Shown here in pieces: positions 1 to 4,957 of a stretch of 6,992 nucleotides of DNA. A program made the translations under genes and the position numbers. This stretch comes from Erythrobacter sp. UBA2510 (GTDB taxonomy: Bacteria; Pseudomonadota; Alphaproteobacteria; Sphingomonadales; Sphingomonadaceae): the NCBI GenBank assembly GCA_002341345.1, contig DDNW01000016.1:1-6992 (forward strand), read 5' to 3'. Every line of letters begins with the position of its first letter. Position 1 is the stretch's first letter. Under the pieces are notes generated by a model. The model was not told the origin of the DNA. It saw only the letters and a list, made by a program, of their open reading frames with translations, and made no database searches.

Positions 1-1067
1 CGACCGGCATTTACGGCGCCGGCGTCCTCATCACAGAGGGCGCGCGCGGCGAGGGCGGCTATCTGACAAACTCCGAAGGCGAGCGCTTCATGGAGCGTTA
101 TGCCCCGTCCGCGAAGGACCTGGCCAGCCGCGACGTCGTGTCGCGTTCGATGGCGATGGAAATGCGCGAAGGGCGCGGTGTGGGCCCGGATGGCGACCAC
201 ATCTATCTGCATCTCGATCATATCGACCCGAAGGTGCTGGCCGAGCGGCTTCCGGGCATCACCGAGAGCGGCAAGATCTTTGCCGGTGTCGACCTGACCC
301 GCCAGCCGCTGCCCGTGACCCCCACGGTCCATTACAACATGGGCGGCATTCCGTGTAACTACCACGGCGAGGTCGTGACCATCGGCCCCGACGGCAACCC
401 CGATCACGTCGTCCCCGGCCTGTTCGCGGTGGGCGAAGCGGCCTGCGTGTCGGTCCATGGCGCGAACCGCCTTGGCTCGAACTCACTGATCGACCTCGTG
501 GTGTTCGGCCGTGCGACCGGTTTCCGCCTGAAGGAGCTGATCGCACCGGGCACGAAGCATGACGAGCTGCCTGCCGACAGTGCCGATTTCGCGCTCGGCC
601 GTCTCGACCACTTCCGTTACGCCAATGGCGGTTCCTCGACCGCCGAGGTGCGCAAGGAAATGCAGCAGACCATGCAGAAGCATGCCGCCGTGTTCCGCGA
701 CAGCGCGCTGCTGGCCGAGGGCAAGGAGATGCTCAAGGGCGTGAACAAGCGGTTGCAGGACGTGAAGGTCTACGATCAGTCGCTGATCTGGAACTCGGAC
801 CTGATCGAGACGCTCGAGCTCGACAACCTGATGGCGCAGGCCGTGGTGACGATGAACTCGGCGGAAAACCGCAAGGAAAGCCGCGGTGCCCACGCGCACG
901 AGGACTTCCCCGATCGCAACGACGCCGAATGGATGAAGCACACCGTGGCCTGGTTCGAAGGCTGGGGCGGCAATGGCGGCGACGTGAAGATCGATTATCG
1001 CCCGGTGCACGAATACACGCTCACCGACGATATCGAGTACATCAAGCCGAAGAAGCGCGTTTACTGA
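1..1067 (+). CDS. sdhA: Succinate dehydrogenase flavoprotein subunit, C-terminal part (5' end outside window)
   Basis: This is the catalytic FAD subunit of respiratory complex II, which oxidises succinate to fumarate in the TCA cycle at the inner face of the cytoplasmic membrane. The reading frame is open from base 3 at the left edge, so the true start lies outside the window. Family active-site blocks are visible: EGARGEGG with its arginine at 45-47 (proton-transfer arginine in E. coli SdhA), [10 protein letters not shown] with the histidine at 330-332, and [12 protein letters not shown] with histidine 456-458 and arginine 468-470, the substrate-binding region. The capping and C-terminal helical domain continues to the typical ending PKKRVY and TGA at 1065-1067, so the 3' end is intact. 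The next gene's ATG overlaps this stop by one base. The iron-sulfur subunit gene sdhB, commonly the next gene in alphaproteobacteria, is not found downstream in this window. Confidence 0.97.
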   Translation, partial: TGIYGAGVLITEGARGEGGYLTNSEGERFMERYAPSAKDLASRDVVSRSMAMEMREGRGVGPDGDHIYLHLDHIDPKVLAERLPGITESGKIFAGVDLTRQPLPVTPTVHYNMGGIPCNYHGEVVTIGPDGNPDHVVPGLFAVGEAACVSVHGANRLGSNSLIDLVVFGRATGFRLKELIAPGTKHDELPADSADFALGRLDHFRYANGGSSTAEVRKEMQQTMQKHAAVFRDSALLAEGKEMLKGVNKRLQDVKVYDQSLIWNSDLIETLELDNLMAQAVVTMNSAENRKESRGAHAHEDFPDRNDAEWMKHTVAWFEGWGGNGGDVKIDYRPVHEYTLTDDIEYIKPKKRVY

Positions 1068-1657
1068 TGCGGTTCTTGGTGCAGTCGATCTGGGCATTTT
1101 TGCTTTCAGCGATTGCACTGATCTCTGTTCAGGCAGTCGCAGCTGATCGTTGCGTGTCGAGCGAAGAAGTTAGGGCTGGTTTCTCCGCCTCCGAAGGCGG
1201 AGATGTTACTATAATGGTTTTGCACCAAGCCAAAAGAATACGGGCAATTTTGGTAATTGACCGTGGAATGTCGGAATTCGACAGCGCTTCATGGCAATTA
1301 TGGCGGTCGCAGGGTGAAACTTTTTCGGACACATTCTGTCCAGAAAATGGCCAAAAGTCCCAAGTCCTTCGCAGCATCGAAGACAATCAGTTTGAAGAGC
1401 GATTTGGCCTTCCAGGTGAAGGCTTCCCTCGTTGTAGCTTGGGAACCGACAAATTTGGTTCAGTAAAAGTTCGTGGATGGGCAAATCGTGAACTTGGCCC
1501 CGCGTTTGTTGAGAATTTCGTCGATGGAACTGGGAGTTTTACTGTTCTTGTATCAACGTCCGATTTTCGTTGGATTTTACTCGAAAATCGGAACGGGCGC
1601 TCCTGCTATCTTGATCGTGGAGATACAATGACAATTCACAATGCAGTTAGGCGGTAA
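1067..1657 (+). CDS. Orphan exported protein of unknown function, AT-rich, 196 aa
   Basis: I do not recognise this family. The start is taken as ATG 1067-1069, which shares its A with the sdhA TGA stop. The resulting protein opens with a good signal peptide: basic R2, a hydrophobic stretch from about residue 8 to 24, and a probable cleavage after AVAA (residues 23-26). A longer frame from 929 would lie inside sdhA and bury the signal peptide. The Shine-Dalgarno is weak (GAAGAAG around 1049), so translation probably depends on coupling to sdhA. The mature protein would be periplasmic, about 170 residues, with four cysteines (29, 91, 123, 180) that could form two disulfides. The C-terminal stretch around 169-186 (W, then NGRSCYLDRGD) resembles the ending of many small exported alphaproteobacterial hypotheticals, a weak resemblance only. 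Base composition is clearly AT-richer than neighbours: I count 21 G+C in the 60 bases 1201-1260. It overlaps the convergent isomerase gene by 11 bases. Confidence 0.72.
   Translation: MRFLVQSIWAFLLSAIALISVQAVAADRCVSSEEVRAGFSASEGGDVTIMVLHQAKRIRAILVIDRGMSEFDSASWQLWRSQGETFSDTFCPENGQKSQVLRSIEDNQFEERFGLPGEGFPRCSLGTDKFGSVKVRGWANRELGPAFVENFVDGTGSFTVLVSTSDFRWILLENRNGRSCYLDRGDTMTIHNAVRR
1182..1203. repeat. Perfect inverted repeat, 9-bp arms, 4-base loop
   Basis: TCTCCGCCT at 1182-1190 and AGGCGGAGA at 1195-1203 are exact reverse complements around the loop CCGA. The hairpin is GC-rich although it lies in an AT-rich gene, about 115 bases after the start. There is no T-run after it, so it is not an obvious intrinsic terminator. 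It may simply be coding sequence for SASEGG. Confidence 0.6.
1559..1592. repeat. Perfect inverted repeat, 11-bp arms, 12-base spacer
   Basis: TCCGATTTTCG at 1559-1569 is the exact reverse complement of CGAAAATCGGA at 1582-1592. The spacer is TTGGATTTTACT. It lies inside the 3' end of the orphan gene, about 65 bases before the stop, and faces the convergent isomerase gene. It could form an RNA stem from either strand. No clear U-tract follows on either side, so terminator function is only a possibility. Confidence 0.7.
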
Positions 1658-2399
1658 ATTGAACCATCCAACACCCTGTGAGGATTGGACCTTCGGCTTT
1701 TTGGTTTAGAGACTGCAGGGCGATTTGACTTGTTTTAGTTGGTCGTTGCCCCCCAACCACCCGCGCCTCGGTAATCACCACCGGCTCGGCGAGCATCTGG
1801 CCTTTCATGAAGCCCTCGCCCTTGTCCGGGTCGGTCGGCGCGGCGTGGATCGCCTGGACGACGTCCATGCCATCGATGACATAGCCGAACACGGCATAGC
1901 CGCTCTGCCACACCGGCTCGGTCGCCTGCGGGTTGGCGTCGAGCCCGGTCTGATCGCCAAGCATGATCGAGAAATCGCCATTGGCAGTGCCGGGTTCGTT
2001 CATCGCCATCGACAGCGCCCCGCGCGTATGGCTGAGGCCGGTTTGGGTCGTCGGCTCGTGCGGAATACCGGGCAGGATGCGCTCGGGATCCCACTGCGTG
2101 CCGCCCTGGATCAGGCCGTTGGGCTGCTCGCCCCACGCGACCTTCATCGCCCGGTAGAACACCGTGCCGTCGAAGCGATCTTCCTCGACATAGCGCAGGA
2201 AATTGCCTGCGGTGATCGGCGCGCGCTCTGTCTCCAGCGCGATGGTGATGTCGCCCATCGTGGTGTCGAGCACGATGTCGACGGTTTCAGGGATGTGTTC
2301 CGGCTCATCGGCGGTGGGTGGGGTCTCCGCCTCGGCTTCCTGCGCAGCGAGCGGGGCAGGCAATAGCATCAGCGCGGCAAGGGTGAATCGTTTCAGCAT
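1647..2399 (-). CDS. Secreted cyclophilin-type peptidylprolyl cis-trans isomerase with an atypical C-terminal tail
   Basis: It catalyses proline cis-trans isomerisation, probably on proteins in the periplasm. The chosen ATG (2397-2399) gives a 250-residue protein that begins directly with a signal peptide (MLKRF, hydrophobic core, AAQ around residue 20). ATGs at 2408 and farther upstream to 2459 are in frame but would place extra polar residues before it; no convincing Shine-Dalgarno decides between them. The cyclophilin domain runs from about residue 38 (VDIVLDTTMGDI) to 215. Visible family features are FYR (catalytic arginine), GLIQGG (glutamine of the QGG motif) and EPVWQSGYAVFGYV (tryptophan and VFG). 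The phenylalanine usual three residues before the QGG glutamine is a glycine here, and the segment between FYR and QGG carries an insertion, so activity may differ from classic cyclophilins. Residues 216-250 are unlike a normal cyclophilin end and are encoded by AT-rich sequence. The gene converges on the orphan gene with an 11-base overlap. Confidence 0.9.
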   Translation of the reverse strand: MLKRFTLAALMLLPAPLAAQEAEAETPPTADEPEHIPETVDIVLDTTMGDITIALETERAPITAGNFLRYVEEDRFDGTVFYRAMKVAWGEQPNGLIQGGTQWDPERILPGIPHEPTTQTGLSHTRGALSMAMNEPGTANGDFSIMLGDQTGLDANPQATEPVWQSGYAVFGYVIDGMDVVQAIHAAPTDPDKGEGFMKGQMLAEPVVITEARVVGGQRPTKTSQIALQSLNQKAEGPILTGCWMVQFTA

Positions 2400-2471
2400 G
2401 ACCGGCATGGTGCACCGCGTAGAGCCGGACGACAACATCCACGCCAATTCACCCATCATTCAGTTCGTCGC

Positions 2472-2502
2472 TTACAAAGCACGGCTCATCGTCGAATATG
2501 CT
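2472..2502 (+). promoter_or_regulatory. Weak candidate promoter for creD in the divergent region
   Basis: TTACAA at 2472-2477 and TATGCT at 2497-2502 are separated by 19 bases and sit just upstream of the creD ribosome binding site. Both boxes are imperfect and the spacing is long. The 2400-2527 region must hold the start signals of both the isomerase and creD, but I see no convincing promoter for the isomerase. Confidence 0.25.
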
Positions 2503-2527
2503 AACGTGGCAGTGAGGGAAAAGAACG

Positions 2528-3871
2528 ATGGCAAAGTGGTCGGGCAAAGAGCGTAGTGCAGGATTCAAGCTGTTTCTGGCTGGTCTCGTCGCGCTTGTTC
2601 TGATCATCCCTCTGCTGCTGACCTATGCGCTGGTCTATGACCGGGAGCAGCAATCGCGCACCGCGCAGGCTTCGATCACCGAAGGATGGGGCGGGGCGCA
2701 AACCATCACCGGTCCGGTCCTCGTCATCCCCTTCATGGAGGATGTCACCCGCTCCGAGACGGTGGACGGCCAGCCCCGCAACACGGTTACACGCGTGCGA
2801 CACGAATTGTTCGTCTCGCCCGATCACCAGAGCATCGACACTGCGATCGATCCCGACCGCAAGGGCTACGCAATCTACGAAAGCGTGGTCTACGAGACCG
2901 AGATCAGCGGCACCGCCAGCTTTGCCTTGCCCGACGACCTTGCGCGCCATGGTGTCAGGCGTGAGGCGCTGCTGTTCGACCAGGCGGAACTGCGCTTCGG
3001 CGTCTCCGATCCGCGCGGGCTGAAAGACGATGCCAGCGTGACCATGGCCGGGAAGGCGGCGCAATTACAGCCCGGCAACGGCCCGGCGGCCACGGGCGGG
3101 GCGGGCTTTTCGACCTTCGTCGAGTGGGACGGCGCCGCGCCGCTCAGCGTCGAATGGCGCTATGGCCTGCGCGGCAGCGAGGCGTTGCAGCTGGTTCCGC
3201 GCGGCGGGGAGACCGAATGGCATGTCACCTCGCCTTGGCCGCATCCCAGCTTTGCCGGGGGCTTTCTGCCCGACAATCGCGAGATCAACGATACCGGCTT
3301 CACCGCCAGTTATGACGGGATCACCAATCTGGCGCTGGGCCAGGCTCTGGTGAGCACCGAAGACGGCCGCGACACACAGATGGCGAGCATCGCGCTGGTC
3401 GATCCGGTCGATCTCTATAGCCAGGTCGATCGTGCGGTGAAATACGGCTTCCTCTTCATCGGCTTCACCTTTGTCGCCTTCCTGATGTTCGACGTCGTGG
3501 GAGGTGCGCGGGTTTCTCCCGCCGAATATCTGCTGACGGGCGCCGGTCTGGTGCTGTTTTTCGTAATGTTGCTGGCCTTTGCCGAAATCGTCGGCTTCGC
3601 GTTGGCCTATCTGATCGCCGCCGCCGCGATCATCGGCCTGCTGACCGCCTATAGCGCGGCAGTGCTTGGCACATGGCGGCGAGCGGGCTTTATCGGGGCG
3701 ATGCTGACCGGCCTCTACGCGCTGCTTTACGTGCTGCTGAACCTCGAAACCTATTCGCTGCTGATCGGTTCGCTGCTGCTCTTCGCCGCGCTGGCCGGGA
3801 TCATGTACGCGACGCGCCGGGTCGACTGGTCGGCGGTCGGGCGTACCGACGACGAGGTGGCAGCCGGCTGA
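2528..3871 (+). CDS. creD: CreD-family inner membrane protein
   Basis: This is a member of the CreD family (inner membrane protein of the E. coli creABCD locus). In enteric, Aeromonas and Stenotrophomonas systems CreD is controlled by CreBC-type two-component systems and linked to envelope integrity and beta-lactam response. The 447-residue length is close to E. coli CreD (about 450). One transmembrane helix lies at about residues 14-36. A large periplasmic domain of roughly 265 residues follows, then five C-terminal helices at about 306-326, 334-354, 356-378, 384-404 and 406-427. The RAVKYGFLFIGFTF block at about residue 302 and the ending LLIGSLLLFAALAGIMYATRRVDW match the family signature. 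The ATG at 2528 is preceded by GAGGG at 2514-2518, nine bases away. No creB or creC is in the window. It is transcribed away from the isomerase gene, and the next gene begins 74 bases downstream on the same strand. Confidence 0.94.
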   Translation: MAKWSGKERSAGFKLFLAGLVALVLIIPLLLTYALVYDREQQSRTAQASITEGWGGAQTITGPVLVIPFMEDVTRSETVDGQPRNTVTRVRHELFVSPDHQSIDTAIDPDRKGYAIYESVVYETEISGTASFALPDDLARHGVRREALLFDQAELRFGVSDPRGLKDDASVTMAGKAAQLQPGNGPAATGGAGFSTFVEWDGAAPLSVEWRYGLRGSEALQLVPRGGETEWHVTSPWPHPSFAGGFLPDNREINDTGFTASYDGITNLALGQALVSTEDGRDTQMASIALVDPVDLYSQVDRAVKYGFLFIGFTFVAFLMFDVVGGARVSPAEYLLTGAGLVLFFVMLLAFAEIVGFALAYLIAAAAIIGLLTAYSAAVLGTWRRAGFIGAMLTGLYALLYVLLNLETYSLLIGSLLLFAALAGIMYATRRVDWSAVGRTDDEVAAG

Positions 3872-3945
3872 ACGGGGACTTCAGGAATTTGGTAGGACTT
3901 TCCCGCTATGCCTAACGTCATGTTACCGCAGAGGAAGTCGGCTCG

Positions 3946-4464
3946 ATGTTAGGTCTGTTCAAGCGCAAGACTGCTCCGGAAGGTCCGGTGCATTTCGACC
4001 TCGCCGTCGAATTCGCCTGTCAGGTGGAAGAGGTCTATGCGCTGGTAAACTGGAACAGCCCGACCAATTCCAAGCGCCTGCTGGGGCACGAGGTGATGCC
4101 GGTCGTGGGCATGAAAGGCCGCTATCGCATGATCCTGAAGAGCCTGCCCGACCATATGTTCGAGTTGCAGGAGACCCGCGTCGAACCGGGCGAGCATTAC
4201 CAATATGTGTGCGAAATCCTGCCGCCGTTCGGAGCGCTCTTGCGGACCACCGAGAGCTATCATTTCGAGTCGCTGGGCGAAGATCGCTGCATGGTCACGC
4301 AGCGGACCGAAGCGACCTTTACCACCGGAATGAGCTACAAGGACTTTCAGCAGGAGGTCATGGTGATGGCCTCTGCCTGCCAGTCGGCGCTGGAAAAGCT
4401 GCGCATTCAGGCCGAGCATGGCACCGACGCCCTGCGCGCGGTCGAGAACAAGCTCGTTCTCTGA
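3946..4464 (+). CDS. SRPBCC (START-like) fold protein of unknown ligand
   Basis: This is a 172-residue soluble protein without signal peptide or membrane helix. The pattern fits the helix-grip fold of the SRPBCC superfamily (polyketide cyclase/START-like). A first strand (HFDLAVEF, about residues 16-23) leads into a short helix with VYALVNW. Alternating strands follow, such as GRYRMILKSL, HMFELQETRV, HYQYVCEI, ESYHFESLG and CMVTQRTEATF. A long amphipathic C-terminal helix covers about residues 130-155. Such proteins bind hydrophobic ligands in a cavity; the ligand here is unknown, and no catalytic residues can be assigned. The ATG at 3946 has a strong Shine-Dalgarno, GAGGAAG at 3931-3937. It lies 74 bases after creD and 97 bases before the BlaI-family gene, on the same strand. 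It could be cotranscribed with creD, since no clear terminator separates them, but I see no direct evidence. Confidence 0.8.
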   Translation: MLGLFKRKTAPEGPVHFDLAVEFACQVEEVYALVNWNSPTNSKRLLGHEVMPVVGMKGRYRMILKSLPDHMFELQETRVEPGEHYQYVCEILPPFGALLRTTESYHFESLGEDRCMVTQRTEATFTTGMSYKDFQQEVMVMASACQSALEKLRIQAEHGTDALRAVENKLVL

Positions 4465-4498
4465 TTCCATCCGATTGCCCGCTAGATACGCGGTTCAC

Positions 4499-4529
4499 TT
4501 GACATTCAGACTACAAATGTAAACATAAC
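4499..4529 (+). promoter_or_regulatory. Promoter of the BlaI/M56 operon
   Basis: TTGACA at 4499-4504 is a perfect sigma-70 -35 consensus, standing out in a 97-base AT-richer gap. The -10 element is less clear: CATAAC at 4524-4529 (ATAA core, 19-base spacer) or TAAACA at 4520-4525 (15-base spacer). The two dyads described separately cover the spacer and the region just after the -10, as expected for a repressed promoter. Confidence 0.65.
4512..4521. promoter_or_regulatory. Upstream operator dyad, BlaI/MecI type
   Basis: TACAAATGTA is a TACA/TGTA palindrome with a 2-base centre, the half-site pair known for BlaI/MecI-family repressors. It lies between the -35 and -10 boxes of the promoter for the adjacent BlaI-family gene, so binding would block RNA polymerase. 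Autorepression is inferred. Confidence 0.7.
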
Positions 4530-4531
4530 GT

Positions 4532-4543
4532 CTACACACGTAG
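4532..4543. promoter_or_regulatory. Downstream operator dyad, BlaI/MecI type
   Basis: CTACACACGTAG is a palindrome (CTAC, 4-base centre, GTAG) containing the TACA half-site and a one-mismatch partner (CGTA for TGTA). Its centre is 21 bases, about two helical turns, from the centre of the upstream dyad. That would place two repressor dimers on the same face of the DNA, as in classic blaI/mecI control regions with paired operators. Confidence 0.65.
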
Positions 4544-4548
4544 TCTTG

Positions 4549-4554
4549 AGGGAG
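4549..4554 (+). promoter_or_regulatory. Shine-Dalgarno that sets the GTG start of the BlaI-family gene
   Basis: AGGGAGG-like sequence (4549-4554, AGGGAG, followed by G) lies seven bases before GTG 4562-4564. No ATG in frame is near, so this site supports the non-ATG start. Confidence 0.7.
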
Positions 4555-4561
4555 GCGAACC

Positions 4562-4957
4562 GTGAGTTCCGGGACTGGCATCGACAAGGCGCCCGAGCGC
4601 ATCAGCGAGGCTGAGCATGCGGTGATGGAGGTGCTGTGGCACCGGGCGCCGCAAACCGCCGTCGAAGTCTGCGAGAACCTTTGCGACGCGCGCGACTGGT
4701 CGATCCCGACGGTCAAGACTCTGCTTGCCCGTCTCGTCAGTAAGGGTGCGCTGGCGACGCAGCCCGATGGCCGCCGTTTTCTTTACACGCCGCTGCTTGA
4801 ACGCAGCGATTACGTCGGCACCGAGAGCCGCCGTCTGGTCGACCGGTTGTTCGGTGGTCGTGCAGCCCCGCTGTTCGCCCATCTCGCACAATCCGAAGCG
4901 CTTTCCGCGCAAGACATTGCCGAGATCGAGCGCCTGCTGGCGGAGCTGAAGAAATGA
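4562..4957 (+). CDS. blaI: BlaI/MecI/CopY-family winged-helix transcriptional repressor
   Basis: This cytoplasmic DNA-binding repressor of 131 residues is close in length to S. aureus BlaI (126). It probably represses its own operon by binding as dimers to the TACA/TGTA dyads upstream. The winged-helix domain covers about residues 13-80: ISEAEHAVMEVLW (first helix), then WSIPTVKTLLARLVSKGAL at 46-64 as turn and recognition helix, then the wing around RRFLYTPLL. The C-terminal dimerisation helices include VDRLFGGRAAPLFAHLA and the ending AEIERLLAELKK. In the Bla/Mec systems a site in this C-terminal part is cleaved on induction; the RLFGG region corresponds roughly, but the exact scissile bond cannot be read from sequence. 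Translation starts at GTG 4562. The stop TGA overlaps the ATG of the M56 protease gene (ATGA), indicating an operon with translational coupling. The symbol denotes the family; beta-lactam control is not implied. Confidence 0.93.
   Translation: MSSGTGIDKAPERISEAEHAVMEVLWHRAPQTAVEVCENLCDARDWSIPTVKTLLARLVSKGALATQPDGRRFLYTPLLERSDYVGTESRRLVDRLFGGRAAPLFAHLAQSEALSAQDIAEIERLLAELKK

Noticed and set aside
483..1118. Long open frame on the minus strand opposite sdhA (211 codons)
   Set aside because: It lies antisense to well-matched SdhA sequence, its translation is rich in H, R, L and V as expected of a GC-rich shadow frame, and no ribosome site or known domain is visible.
1658..1740. Possible intrinsic terminator near the T-rich stretch around 1695-1705
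   Set aside because: The T-run is not preceded by a stable stem; only short imperfect pairings such as GTTGG/CCAAC at 1738-1757 are present.
1725..2366. Long open frame on the plus strand opposite the isomerase gene (213 codons)
   Set aside because: The minus strand encodes a clear cyclophilin with signal peptide; the plus frame is a composition-driven shadow without recognisable domain.
2470..2480. Small dyad GCTT-ACA-AAGC in the divergent region as an operator
   Set aside because: Arms of four bases are expected by chance, and it does not match the TACA/TGTA pattern of the local repressor.
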